Positions 1 to 11,589 of a stretch of 64,000 bases of DNA are shown here, piece after piece. The stretch is from Streptomyces triculaminicus (lineage in GTDB: Bacteria > Actinomycetota > Actinomycetes > Streptomycetales > Streptomycetaceae), in the NCBI RefSeq assembly GCF_017349075.1, contig NZ_JAFMOF010000001.1:186001-250000 (forward strand), given 5' to 3'. Within the stretch, counting starts at the first letter, position 1. Every line of letters begins with the position of its first letter. The position numbers were made by a program, and so were the translations under genes. A model generated the notes under the pieces. The model saw only the letters and a program-made list of their open reading frames with translations, was not told where the DNA came from and did not search any database.

Positions 1-156
1 CGCCGGTCTCCCGGCATGGATGGGCGAGTTCGCTTGCCCATCCTGGTCGAGGGGCCGTCCGAAGAGAACACCCGAGCCTTGTGGACCTTTGCGTTCCGGG
101 AATGGCGGCCATGCGCCGCCTGACCGGTGGCGCCCGGGCGGTGCCATGCTGAGCCC

Positions 157-1062
157 ATGCTGGATGTCCCCCACTTACGGGTTCTCCTCGCCGTGGCGCA
201 GCACCGCTCGATCTCCGCCGCCGCGCACGCCCTGTCGTACAGCCAGTCGGCCGTCTCCCGGCGCATCACGGCGCTGGAGCACGAGGTCGGGACGCCGCTG
301 CTGCTGCGCGGCAGCCGCGGGGTCCGGCCGACCCCGGCCGGAGAGGCGCTGATCGAGCACGCCAGGGTGATCATGCGCCAGCTGGCGCTGGCCGAGGAGC
401 GCGTCCGGGCGCTGGCCGGGACGGCCGGGGGCCGGCTGCGGCTGGGCGCGTTCGCCAGCGCCAATGCGGGGATCGTCCCGGAGCTGTTCAGCCGCTTCTC
501 CCGGCGGTATCCCGCCGTCCGGCTGTCGTTGTGCGCGGGCGGCCCGGCCGATCACCTGGCCTCACTGCGGGCGGGCGAGCTGGACCTGGCGCTGGTGACC
601 GAGTGGGATCTGGCCGGCGAGCGGTTCGACGGCCTGTCCCTGCTGCGGCTGATGACCGACGAGCAGCTCGTCGCCCTCCCCGCCGGACACCGCCTGGCCG
701 GGCCGGGGCCGATCGGCCTGTCCGAGCTGCGCGAGGAGACATGGATCGAGGGGGCGCACCCCGACTGCCTGGGCCCGCTGCGCGAGCTGTGCCTGGGGCT
801 GGGCTTCGAGCCGCGTGTGGGGCTGTGCTGCGACGACTGGTACGGCAAGCAGCGCATGGTGGCCGCGGGGATGGGCATCGGGCTCTTTCCGGCGCTCGCC
901 GTGCCGAGCCTCGGGCCCGGCCTCGCGCTGCGGTCGCTGGCCGGGCAGTTCCCGCCGCGCGACGTCTACCTCGTGCTGCCGGACCGGGACAGCCGGGCCC
1001 CGGCCACCGGCCCCCTGACCGCCGTGCTGCTGGAGCTGGTGACGGGCCTTCAAGATCGTTAA
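157..1062 (+). CDS. LysR-family transcriptional regulator
   Basis: A 301-aa LysR-type regulator. The N-terminal winged helix-turn-helix (about residues 5-65) has the usual signature: HRSISAAAHAL, SQSAVSRRI, LEHEVGTPLL. It is followed by an effector-binding domain of the periplasmic-binding-protein fold (about residues 90-295). I start at ATG 157. A GTG at 127 is in frame but would add ten residues that do not look like LysR. The gene lies directly upstream of geosmin synthase on the same strand with a 126-bp gap, so it may or may not act on it; LysR proteins usually control a divergent neighbour, which lies outside the window. The effector cannot be read from sequence. Family assignment is firm, target unknown. 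Confidence 0.9.
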   Translation: MLDVPHLRVLLAVAQHRSISAAAHALSYSQSAVSRRITALEHEVGTPLLLRGSRGVRPTPAGEALIEHARVIMRQLALAEERVRALAGTAGGRLRLGAFASANAGIVPELFSRFSRRYPAVRLSLCAGGPADHLASLRAGELDLALVTEWDLAGERFDGLSLLRLMTDEQLVALPAGHRLAGPGPIGLSELREETWIEGAHPDCLGPLRELCLGLGFEPRVGLCCDDWYGKQRMVAAGMGIGLFPALAVPSLGPGLALRSLAGQFPPRDVYLVLPDRDSRAPATGPLTAVLLELVTGLQDR

Positions 1063-1149
1063 CCGGAAGCGCTCCCGCCTTCACCATATTGAGGGGAAAT
1101 CCGACTACCCGGCCCGTTTCCCCGGGTCCGGCGCCTAGCGTCGCGGTGA

Positions 1150-4223
<3,074 letters not shown>

Positions 4224-4433
4224 CGTTCCCCTCCCACGGTCGACGCGGTGTGTCTGCGTGATGATGGGGCGCCGTCGCCGGGCCGGTCACCGGTGTTCGG
4301 CCCACGTCGAAACCGTTCGGTACCGCCCATGTGTCCGTTGTGCTCCGGGCGGGAGAGGGCACGTGGCATGATGCGCTGACATACCGGCGGCGTCCGGTGT
4401 GCGGATGGAGCGGTTCAGCGGAAGGGGAGCCCG

Positions 4434-4964
4434 ATGAGCAGTCCCAACAAGGGGATCGGCACCGTGGAGGTGGCCCTCCGGTGGGATCCGAGCACGGGCG
4501 GGGAGCCCGCCCACGACCTCGACATCATCGCCGCCACGTACCACGCGGACGACCCGTACGGCGAGCCCGCCTACCTCGTGCACTTCGACAGCCGCTCGCC
4601 CGACGGCACCATCACCCTCAACCGCGACAGCCGCACGGGGCAGGGCTTCGGCGACGACGAGGTGATGACCCTGGAGCTCGAGCGCCTGTCGTCCGGCTAC
4701 GTCCGGGTCGTCGTCGGCGTGGCCATCCAGCAGCGCTGGGGGCGCAGGACCTTCGCCGAGGTGGCGAACACCGCGGTGCGGATAAGCGAGGGGCGCACCG
4801 CGCTGCGGGTGGACGACTTCGGCTCGGTGGCGGACGCCACGGCGGCGACCGTCGCGGAGTTCGCCCGGGACTCCTCGGGCGCCTGGGGGTTCCGGGGCAC
4901 CGTCAACGGCTTCGACGCCGATCCGGCGACGTTCGCCAGGACCATGGGCGCCGACCTGGGGTGA
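4434..4964 (+). CDS. TerD-family protein
   Basis: A 176-aa protein of the TerD (stress/tellurium) beta-sandwich family. Family features visible are the opening NKGIGTVEVALRWDPS, the acidic HDLDIIAATYHADD stretch and the conserved DRDSR/NLTG-like strand (LNRDSRTGQGFGDDE) that shapes the calcium sites in TerD proteins. It stands alone, without the TerABCEF partners of a tellurite operon, as is common for Streptomyces TerD paralogues linked to development and Ca2+ homeostasis. The ATG is preceded by AAGGGGAG. A hairpin just downstream closes the unit. Function beyond family is not evident. Confidence 0.85.
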   Translation: MSSPNKGIGTVEVALRWDPSTGGEPAHDLDIIAATYHADDPYGEPAYLVHFDSRSPDGTITLNRDSRTGQGFGDDEVMTLELERLSSGYVRVVVGVAIQQRWGRRTFAEVANTAVRISEGRTALRVDDFGSVADATAATVAEFARDSSGAWGFRGTVNGFDADPATFARTMGADLG

Positions 4965-4974
4965 TCGGGGCACC

Positions 4975-5012
4975 GCGCGCCGTGGCGGCGGCCGCCCGGC
5001 GCCACGGCGCGC
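4975..5012 (+). terminator. Stem-loop after the TerD gene
   Basis: A perfect 13-bp inverted repeat (4975-4987 and 5000-5012) with a 12-nt loop lies eleven bases past the TerD stop. It lacks a T-tract, as is usual for Streptomyces terminators. Confidence 0.65.
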
Positions 5013-5082
5013 CCGGGGCCACACTGGGGTGAAGCGGGCGGCGGAGGCCGCCGGCACCGGTGATGGCACGGAGGTGGTCCTC

Positions 5083-5790
5083 GTGGGCGACTCGGTTCGC
5101 GGCGGTGCGCGCGGCACCGACTCCGCCTACGACGCGAGCCCGTTCGTGCCCTCGGGGGCCGGGCTCGACGCGCTGCGGAAGGCCGCGGCGGACTGCAAGG
5201 GTTGTCCGCTGTTCCGCGAGGCGACGCAGACGGTGTTCGGCGCGGGAGAGCCGTCGGCGCGCGTGGTGCTCGTGGGCGAGCAGCCGGGCGACCAGGAGGA
5301 CCGGCGGGGCCGGCCGTTCGTGGGCCCCGCGGGGGGTGTGCTGATGCGCGCGCTCGACGAGTCCGGCATCGATCCGGCCGACGCGTACATCACCAACGCC
5401 GTCAAGCACTTCAAGTTCGAGCAGGCCGTGCGCGGCAAACGCCGCATCCACAAGGCGCCGGGCCTGCGCGAGATCGGCGCGTGCCGGCCCTGGCTGGCCG
5501 CGGAGCTGCGGCTGCTGGACCCCGAGGTGGTGGTCGCGCTGGGCGCCACGGCCGGCAAGTCGCTGATGGGATCGTCGTTCCGGGTGAGCCACGAGCGGGG
5601 CGTGGCGCTGCCGCTGCCCTCGCTGAACGGCGGCGGTGACGAAGACGGCGAGGGGAACGGCGGGGGCGGGGGGCTGCTGGTGGCGACCATCCATCCCTCG
5701 GCCGTGCTGCGCTCGGACGCCGCGGCGCGGGAGGAGGCGTACGCGGGCCTGGTGTCCGATCTGCGGGTCGCCGCGCGGCTGCTGGACTGA
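5083..5790 (+). CDS. udgX: UdgX-type uracil-DNA glycosylase (family 4 related)
   Basis: A roughly 235-aa uracil-DNA glycosylase of the UdgX group. Visible are the four-Cys/Fe-S start (CKGCPLF), motif 1 GEQPGDQED, FVGPAG, AYITNAVKHFKF, and the UdgX-specific loop KRRIHK whose His forms a covalent bond to the excised uracil site in characterised UdgX. The C-terminal motif is IHPSAVLR. A glycine/acidic insert (GGGDEDGEGNGGGGG) precedes it. I choose GTG 5083 because GGAGG lies 8 nt before it; an in-frame GTG at 5029 would add 18 residues. The protein removes or traps uracil in DNA. It is the only repair gene in this neighbourhood. Confidence 0.9.
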   Translation: MGDSVRGGARGTDSAYDASPFVPSGAGLDALRKAAADCKGCPLFREATQTVFGAGEPSARVVLVGEQPGDQEDRRGRPFVGPAGGVLMRALDESGIDPADAYITNAVKHFKFEQAVRGKRRIHKAPGLREIGACRPWLAAELRLLDPEVVVALGATAGKSLMGSSFRVSHERGVALPLPSLNGGGDEDGEGNGGGGGLLVATIHPSAVLRSDAAAREEAYAGLVSDLRVAARLLD

Positions 5791-5796
5791 CCCGGC

Positions 5797-5820
5797 CGCC
5801 CCCGTCGGACAACGGGGGCG
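5797..5820. terminator. Stem-loop between convergent genes
   Basis: A 9-bp inverted repeat (5797-5805 and 5812-5820) with a 6-nt loop lies between the udgX stop and the stop of the oxidoreductase gene on the other strand; it can serve both. Confidence 0.55.
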
Positions 5821-5832
5821 GGGCCCGGTGGG

Positions 5833-6798
5833 TCAGAGTTCGCGCAGCGCGGGCAGGAGCTCCTTCTCCGCCCAGCGCAGATAGCCGGCCTGGTGGTCGC
5901 CGCCGATCTGGACGAGGGCGATCTCGGTGAACCCGGCGTCGGCGTACTCGCGTACGGCGTCGACGAAGTCCTCCGTCTTCGCGCCGCAGGGGATGGACTC
6001 GGCCACCTGCTCCTTGGTGACGTACCGGGTCGCGGCTTCGAAGGAGACGTCGGTGGGCAGCTCGGCGTTGACCGGCCAGCCCAGTCCCGACCAGCGGAAC
6101 TGGTCGTGGGCACGGTCGAGCGCGGCGTCGCGGTCGGGGTCGTAGCAGACGGGCAGCTGCCCGACGCGGGGCTTGCCCGCTCCGCCGTGCCGGTCGAAGG
6201 ACTCCAGCAGCTCCTTCTTGGGCTCGACGGCGATGACGAGGTCGGCCAGCCGGCCGGCGAGCCGGCAGGAGTCCTCGCCCGAGACGGCGATGCCGATGGG
6301 CGGGGGTTCGTCGGGCAGGTCCCAGAGTCTGGCGTGCTCGACGTCGTAGTGCGGGCCGCGGTGGTTGAGCGTACGGCCGTCGAAGAGGGCCTGGATGATG
6401 CCGACGGCCTCAGCGAGCATCTCGTGGCGGACGCTGACGGCGGGCCAGCCGCCGCCGACGACGTGTTCGTTGAGGTTCTCGCCCGATCCCAGCCCGAGCC
6501 GGAACCGTCCGCCCGACAGCAGCTGGAGCGTGGCCGCCTGCTGGGCGACGAGGACCGGGTGGTAGCGGACGGTCGGGCAGGTCACATAGGTCATGAGCGG
6601 GATCCGCGACGTGGCCTGGGCGGCGGCGCCCAGGACGGCCCACGCGTTCGGCGCGTGGCCCTGGGAGGCCAGCCAGGGGAAGTAGTGGTCCGAGGTGACG
6701 GAGAAGTCGAAGCCCGCCTCCTCCGCTCCCACCACATGGCCGACGAGTTCCCGGGGGCCCGCCTGCTCGGTCATCATCGTGTAGCCGATTCGCACCAT
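5833..6798 (-). CDS. LLM-class F420-dependent oxidoreductase
   Basis: A 321-aa luciferase-like monooxygenase fold protein. It opens with MVRIGYTMMTEQAGP and carries the F420-family signatures SDHYFPW, the TYVTCPTVRYHP strand and the LGLGSGENLNEH loop, so it most likely binds coenzyme F420 (TIGR03557-like group). The ATG at 6798 is 38 bp after the end of the broken ridA gene on the same strand, so the two were probably one operon before the transposon entered. Its transcription may now start inside the transposon end or in the ridA remnant. Substrate unknown. Confidence 0.88.
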   Translation of the reverse strand: MVRIGYTMMTEQAGPRELVGHVVGAEEAGFDFSVTSDHYFPWLASQGHAPNAWAVLGAAAQATSRIPLMTYVTCPTVRYHPVLVAQQAATLQLLSGGRFRLGLGSGENLNEHVVGGGWPAVSVRHEMLAEAVGIIQALFDGRTLNHRGPHYDVEHARLWDLPDEPPPIGIAVSGEDSCRLAGRLADLVIAVEPKKELLESFDRHGGAGKPRVGQLPVCYDPDRDAALDRAHDQFRWSGLGWPVNAELPTDVSFEAATRYVTKEQVAESIPCGAKTEDFVDAVREYADAGFTEIALVQIGGDHQAGYLRWAEKELLPALREL

Positions 6799-7006
6799 AC
6801 GATGCGGTTTCCCCGGCCGTCGGAAGGAAACCCGGCTCAGGGGGCGATACCACCCGCTTCGACGAGCGCGAACGCCTCGACCTCCAGCAATAGTTCGGGG
6901 CGGAAGAGCGCCACCACCTGGACGGCCGAGCTGGCGGGCAGCCGCTCGGCGTCGAGGAACTCGTCCCGCACCACGCGGATGGCGGGCAGCTGGGCGATGT
7001 CGGTGA

Positions 7007-7020
7007 CGTAGTACGTAGTA
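7007..7020. repeat. 7-bp tandem duplication inside ridA remnant
   Basis: CGTAGTA occurs twice in a row (7007-7013, 7014-7020). Removing one copy restores the RidA frame (TYYVTD...), so this is a frameshifting slippage or duplication. Confidence 0.85.
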
Positions 7021-7236
7021 GGTGAGCTTGATGACGTCGGCGAAGGAGGCGCCGGCCGCGGCGAGGCAGCGCCCGAGGTTCGTGAAGACCTGCCGGGCCT
7101 GCGCCGTCGTGTCCCCCGCGCCGACGACCTCGCCGTGCTCGTCGAGGGCCACCTGGCCGGAGACCGCCACCATGCGGCCGGACCCCGTCACCACGTGGCT
7201 GTATCCGGTGGCGGGGGCGACGCCCTCGGGGGCGGG

Positions 7237-7241
7237 TATCT
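7237..7241. repeat. Left target-site duplication (TATCT)
   Basis: Five bases just outside the left transposon end. The right copy at 12393-12397 is TATGT, one mismatch. Five-base duplications are typical of Tn3-family insertion. Confidence 0.7.
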
Positions 7242-7287
7242 GGGGTGCCGGTAAGAACGCTGTCACCAGCCGCAAACGGCGGTGGTC
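7242..7287. repeat. Left terminal inverted repeat of the transposon
   Basis: A 46-bp repeat starting GGGGTGCCGGTAAGAACGC. It matches the reverse complement of 12347-12392 at 44 positions. GGGG at the tip and a length of about 38-48 bp fit the Tn3 family. It overlaps the resolvase stop codon by two bases. Confidence 0.9.
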
Positions 7288-7975
7288 AGTCCTCTGACCT
7301 GGAGGGCCGGGGCAGTTCCGCCGTGTTGGTCGCCTCAGCGAGCGCGAGGCGACCACCCTTGAGTTCGGGCACGTAGTTGTAGATGGTGTTGCGGGAGACG
7401 CCGAGGAGCTTGGCGATCGAGGTGACGGTGTTCCCCGGGCGGGCGAGTAGGTCGCGGGCGTGACGTACCTGCTCCTCGGTCATCGCCGGCGGGCGGCCGA
7501 GCCGGGCGCCGCGGGCGCGGGCGGCGTCCAGGCCCTCGTTGGTGCCCTGCACGATGAGTTCGCGGATGAACTCCGCCAGGGCCGCGAACACGTGGAAGAC
7601 CAGGCGCCCGCCGGGTGTGGTCGTGTCGAGCGCCTCGTGCAGCGAGGTGAACCCGATGCCGCGCTTGCGCAGGCCGGACACGATCGCGATGAGGTCCTGG
7701 ATGGAGCGGCCGAGCCGGTCCATCGACGGGACGACGAGCGTGTCGCCCTCGCGCAGGAAGTCGAGGGCCTTCCACAGCTCCTCGCGTTCGGCGTTCTTGC
7801 CGGACTTCTTGTCGGCGAAGATCCGGATGCATCCCGCTTCGGTGAGAGCGTGGATCTGCCGGTCGAGCAGCTGCCCCTTGGTGGACACGCGTGCGTATCC
7901 CACGAGGCCGCCGGTCCGGACGGCCGGAGCGGGGGCGAGGAGATCGGCGGCGTCGTCATCCTGGGGTGGCTGCAC
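7286..7975 (-). CDS. tnpR: Serine recombinase, Tn3-type resolvase
   Basis: An approximately 229-aa resolvase/invertase. The catalytic serine is in VGYARVSTKGQ; other family blocks are DRQIHALTEAG, IFADKKSGKN, LVVPSMDRLGRS (arginine motif), FTSLHEALDTTTPGG and EFIRELIVQGTNEG. The C-terminal HTH_7 domain reads TSIAKLLGVSRNTIYNYVP. The enzyme would resolve transposition cointegrates at a res site, likely in the 7976-8125 stretch upstream. I chose GTG 7975; ATG 8050 is also in frame, but the 25 extra residues look like a translated res region. The gene appears intact although the transposase is not. Confidence 0.88.
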   Translation of the reverse strand: MQPPQDDDAADLLAPAPAVRTGGLVGYARVSTKGQLLDRQIHALTEAGCIRIFADKKSGKNAEREELWKALDFLREGDTLVVPSMDRLGRSIQDLIAIVSGLRKRGIGFTSLHEALDTTTPGGRLVFHVFAALAEFIRELIVQGTNEGLDAARARGARLGRPPAMTEEQVRHARDLLARPGNTVTSIAKLLGVSRNTIYNYVPELKGGRLALAEATNTAELPRPSRSED

Positions 7976-8089
7976 CTGCCAGATCGTACAGAAAAGGGTG
8001 CCCCTCAAGTTCTTGCGCACATCGACTTTCTGACACCGTTTTATGGGCATGATCCGGCGTCGATCCGGTCACGCGCCGCCACTTACCGA
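7976..8089. promoter_or_regulatory. Possible res recombination region upstream of resolvase
   Basis: In Tn3 elements the resolution site lies just upstream of tnpR and is bound by the resolvase. This AT-richer stretch occupies that place and contains TGTCAGAAA-like sequence on the minus strand, but I could not delimit the subsites. Confidence 0.35.
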
Positions 8090-8123
8090 TCTTGCTCATC
8101 AATCGGTCGATTGATGAGCAAGA
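8090..8123. repeat. Perfect 16-bp-arm palindrome
   Basis: TCTTGCTCATCAATCG (8090-8105) is followed by GT and then the exact reverse complement (8108-8123). It sits between resolvase and cargo gene inside the transposon. It could be a recombination or regulator site, or a terminator-like hairpin. The flanks 8124-8582 (about 460 bp) hold no supportable gene. Confidence 0.85.
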
Positions 8124-8582
8124 CGCGCAAGACCGCCACGGCTTCCGCCCTTCAGGGCAATGCCCGCGATGCCCGCCGGCCGCTCACCCCTGCTCGGACT
8201 CATGTGATTACGAACCGAACATCGAGCACCTCTGTCGAAGCCCTGCGGCGAGAGCCTGCACCGTCTTCGAGTCGAACTGGCCGGACGCGCCGAGCCGGGA
8301 CGTGGAAGAGGGGGCCTGAGTTCATGGAAATAAGGGCGTCGCGTACGGGCGCGTTGACATCGCCCTTCGCGGTGCCAGACCAGGGCAGTGGTGCGTGATC
8401 TCAAATCGCCGAGACGGCTTGGCACGCCTACCCTTAGAGGCGGCGCCCATAAAGGATTCAGTGATACCTCTGGCGCTGATTAGCGCGGACCATCGCCCGG
8501 CCTCCCCTGAGGCCGCTCCCGGAACTGACGTGTTCCCTGGACCTGCGTTTGCCAACGAAGTCTCAACGGAAGAGAAGTTCCC
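8124..8582. other. Non-coding stretch upstream of the cargo gene
   Basis: I see no credible gene here. Short open frames lack start sites and family features. The last 60 bp include a GGAAGAG ribosome-binding site for the gene starting at 8583. It may hold promoter sequence for that gene. Confidence 0.5.
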
Positions 8583-11189
8583 ATGGACATCGTCATCGTC
8601 ACCATGCAAGCCGCCGAGAAGGTCACAGCCGGCCAGGCGGTCCGCATCACCCAGTCACCGACCACCCCCGGATCACCGACCACCGCCGTCAGCCCTGCAG
8701 TCGCCCCTGCTGTCCCGCTGAGCAACAACCCACCCAGCGACGAGACGTTGCAGACGCTGCACACCCTTCCGTTCTTTGGGATTGCTCTGCAGACGGCGGC
8801 CGCCAAGGCGAAGGTCGATGTTCAAATAGGCGGCGTTGTTGCAGGCGGCCTAGGCCCCGGAAAGCCTGGCGCGGTTGGCGTCAACAGTTCGGGAAAACTC
8901 GTGCGGGCTAACGCCGTGCGCGTGCGCAAAAACGATCCGACAAAAGCAAAAGTCTGCATCAGCGCTCCGAACTGGATCGGTGACTGTGACGCCTCGGGCA
9001 TGGTGACAATCCGGCCCCGCCGCGACACGCGGCTGAACGTGCTCGACTTCGGAGCGGCAGGGGATGGAAAGACCGACGACACGGACGCGCTCCAAGATGC
9101 CCTGGACTGCGCAATGCGACTCGGAACGATGCCGGATTATGACCCGTTGTCCGACGGCAAAGTCGTCTACCTTCCTCCGGGCGACTACCTGATTACGAAG
9201 CCTCTTGTCGTCTCGAACGGTTGCATTCTGGAGGGAGCCGGCCTTGGCTTCAGAGGAACTTCCCGAATAATCGCAGATGTCGCAAGCGGAGATTTCAACC
9301 TCTCCACCAGGACCAATCCCCTTGAACCCCCTCCTCCAATCACTCCAGGTATCGGAGGCAGTATCGGTAAAGTCGGAGTAGGCGCCGGAGAGACCGTTTA
9401 TTGCGCAATTGCCCTGACGGGCTATTATACCGACCTGCCCGATCGCGGTCGTGCTGACTATGCTGTGCTTCGCCAGTTCACCCTCGAGTCGAAACCCTCA
9501 CAAAGGAGGGGCACCCCCACGCCCCCGCTCTATCAGGTTCCGCAGATGGATGGCGTACGAGTTATGGCGCACGGCCCGTGGATCGAGCAGGTGCGGGTCG
9601 CTGGCTTCAGGCGTAACGGAATAACGATATACGCAAGCTATCCGCCTGGCTTTAAGCCGCTAGTTAATGCCAACCTCACACAGATACGCGATTGCCTTAT
9701 CTTTGGCAATGGTCAGCATGGGCTCGACATCGGCAGCGAGGGTAAGGATAATGCAAATACCATGCTGTTCATGAACGTCTCTGCCACAGATAACGGGCGT
9801 GATGGAATTCATGATGCTTCGTACCTCGGCTGCACCTTTGTTTCGTGTCACACCGAAGCAAACCAGCACCGAAACATCAACTCCGAAAGCGATGGCGCGT
9901 TCTCTGTATATGTCGGTTGCTATGCCGAAGGGGATGCACCAGCGGTATTCAAGGGAGGGCATATCGCTGTAGTCGGAGGGGACATGGACATCACCCCGGA
10001 CTCAACGTACTGGGGCTATGGCGCCGTCAGAGGAGGATCTGGACCCTCTGCTCTGAAAGTGCTAAATAACTCTTCCAAAGTGCAATATTATCGGGCCGTC
10101 ACCGGTGGGATCGATATAGATAGGGGCGAGCAGGTAACGCCGCCCCCACCCGCACCAGACCAACCAACCCCAAAGGCGCTGGGATACCTATTTGAAGCAA
10201 AAGTCGGCGGGCATACTCTCGGAGCTAGTTCGGCAAACCCGACCGGTATGCCTCATGAATGGTTCACGGAGGTCCCAACGTTCGGGGGCCTGACACAGGA
10301 TGGCACAAAAGATGGCGGTGTGACATGGGAATGCTTGGGCCCATGCCCGCCTTCGGTCGTAACGTCCAACACCCTCGGAAATAATGTGGATGCCACGATC
10401 ATTCAGGATATTCAGTCCATGATGGTGGACGGCAAGTTGCAACCCGTCGACGGGGATTCACTCTTCCGTACCCAAGTCCAGGTATCTCGGGATTCTAATG
10501 ACCCTCGTATCGGCAGGATTGAAACGTCCCTTCTGAGTAAGGGCCAGACTTTCCCTACGTACTATCAAACCGCGTACGCAAACGGTCCGCGCCCCGGCGC
10601 GCTGATGCTTCCGGAAGCCTGGATTGGAAGACCTGATAATAACGGTGAGCGGCGAATCTGTGTTGTTTATAGCGGAAATCCCTTCGATACCCTTGCGGGT
10701 AGCTCAAACTTCTACCGCCCGGGTGATCTGATCCTCAATGGCCTTAGAGATGCGGAGCGCGAGGGCCCGATCGGGTGGGCGGTGAAGGCTGCGTGTGGAA
10801 GGGGGAAAGCGGCTTCTATCTGGGCTCCCAGCACGCACTACTATATAGGGCAAACCGTCAAGCCGCTGCCCCCGACGCCCGCCAATGGCTTCTTGTATCG
10901 ACTGAAAGCGTACAAGGTCGGTGGCCCATTGGACCCGCACCTCAACATCTCCGGTCAAAGTCAGCCGCAGCCCTGGAGCCAAACTGTTGGTGATACGACT
11001 GAGGATAATTGCCTAGAGTGGGAGACGCTCAATGACTTGGAAGCTCCCGGAAACAAAAAGTTCCTTGAGGCGATTCCACAGTGCGTGCCAGATCAGCCGG
11101 ACTCGCACGCGTTGGATATTGACCATCTGAAGGCTGATTTCAACGCACTTCTTGCCAAGCTGAGAGCGGCGCACCTGTTGGGAGAGTAA
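8583..11189 (+). CDS. Large pectin-lyase-fold (pectate lyase superfamily) protein
   Basis: An 868-aa protein with a central right-handed beta-helix of the pectate-lyase-3 superfamily. The hallmark entry LNVLDFGAAGDGKTDDT is at about residues 142-158, followed by VVYLPPGDYLI and repeated helical rungs to about residue 480. The first 140 residues are low-complexity and glycine-rich (QIGGVVAGGLGPGKPG), and about residues 550-868 form extra modules. One of these (STHYYIGQTVKP... FLYRLKAYKVGG) resembles carbohydrate-binding or tail-fibre appendage modules. No signal peptide or membrane anchor is seen. The layout recalls phage tailspikes, but no other phage genes are present. Codon use is much richer in A/T than all neighbours, so the gene was acquired from elsewhere and carried here by the transposon. 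Substrate unknown. Confidence 0.75.
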   Translation: MDIVIVTMQAAEKVTAGQAVRITQSPTTPGSPTTAVSPAVAPAVPLSNNPPSDETLQTLHTLPFFGIALQTAAAKAKVDVQIGGVVAGGLGPGKPGAVGVNSSGKLVRANAVRVRKNDPTKAKVCISAPNWIGDCDASGMVTIRPRRDTRLNVLDFGAAGDGKTDDTDALQDALDCAMRLGTMPDYDPLSDGKVVYLPPGDYLITKPLVVSNGCILEGAGLGFRGTSRIIADVASGDFNLSTRTNPLEPPPPITPGIGGSIGKVGVGAGETVYCAIALTGYYTDLPDRGRADYAVLRQFTLESKPSQRRGTPTPPLYQVPQMDGVRVMAHGPWIEQVRVAGFRRNGITIYASYPPGFKPLVNANLTQIRDCLIFGNGQHGLDIGSEGKDNANTMLFMNVSATDNGRDGIHDASYLGCTFVSCHTEANQHRNINSESDGAFSVYVGCYAEGDAPAVFKGGHIAVVGGDMDITPDSTYWGYGAVRGGSGPSALKVLNNSSKVQYYRAVTGGIDIDRGEQVTPPPPAPDQPTPKALGYLFEAKVGGHTLGASSANPTGMPHEWFTEVPTFGGLTQDGTKDGGVTWECLGPCPPSVVTSNTLGNNVDATIIQDIQSMMVDGKLQPVDGDSLFRTQVQVSRDSNDPRIGRIETSLLSKGQTFPTYYQTAYANGPRPGALMLPEAWIGRPDNNGERRICVVYSGNPFDTLAGSSNFYRPGDLILNGLRDAEREGPIGWAVKAACGRGKAASIWAPSTHYYIGQTVKPLPPTPANGFLYRLKAYKVGGPLDPHLNISGQSQPQPWSQTVGDTTEDNCLEWETLNDLEAPGNKKFLEAIPQCVPDQPDSHALDIDHLKADFNALLAKLRAAHLLGE

Positions 11190-11589
11190 GCGGAGGCGGA
11201 CGGAGCTGACACCGGGGATGCCGCATATCATCGACTCCGCCATTGAGTGAGCTGAGCGTGGTGGACGTTGATGGCACAGCGGGCCGGTGGCACTTCGAAG
11301 GCGGAGCGTGTTCCAGCATGACTTGTCGCCAACTATGTGAGCACACGCGCGTCGTGACGGTATGACACCGTGCAGGGACGCATAACTTTCCACGGCTGAG
11401 CAGGCCGGCAGGGTCAGTGCCGCCTCTCAGGGCTTCGCTACGCGTATGGCGGGCGGTTGTGGGCAGGCCGCACCAATACACGAGAAGGCTCTCCGCATCA
11501 GGCGGCGGACGGGGTGGCGGTCGAGCGTTTGGTCGGCCGAGGCGTTTGGGGGGAAGCTGGCTGCAACGCACGAGGCTCCCGCGCCGTTC
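11190..11589. other. Gene-free remnant DNA in the transposon
   Basis: Four hundred bases without a supportable gene. Local open frames on both strands are short, rare-codon-rich and without recognisable domains. Probably decayed transposon sequence between the cargo gene and the CDF remnant. Confidence 0.5.

Larger units (their letters stand above)
6837..7241 (-). pseudogene. ridA (Rid-family deaminase) 3' portion, split by transposon
   Basis: The 3' part of a Rid-family reactive-intermediate/imine deaminase gene. It reads IPAPEGVAPATGYSHV, then VAVSGQVALDEHGEVVG, a helix with LGRCLAAAGASFADVIKLTYYV, then shifts frame and resumes with the C-terminal RidA helices, ending at 6837. Two lesions are visible. 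First, a Tn3-type inverted repeat replaces everything before codon 11. Second, the 7-mer CGTAGTA is duplicated in tandem at 7007-7020, shifting the frame. A GTG inside the transposon end (7264-7266) could start a hybrid protein, but the 7-bp duplication would still truncate it. The missing first ten codons are at 12393-12422. Confidence 0.9.

Noticed and set aside
7242..7287. Phage or integrative-element attachment sites
   Set aside because: The two copies are inverted relative to each other and border a resolvase and TnpA remains, as for transposon ends, not direct att repeats.
8092..8319. Small open frame in the transposon leader
   Set aside because: It begins inside the palindrome, lacks a ribosome-binding site and has no recognisable features.
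8583..11189. Prophage remnant suggested by the tailspike-like protein
   Set aside because: No capsid, terminase, integrase or lysis genes nearby; the gene is enclosed by Tn3-type ends.
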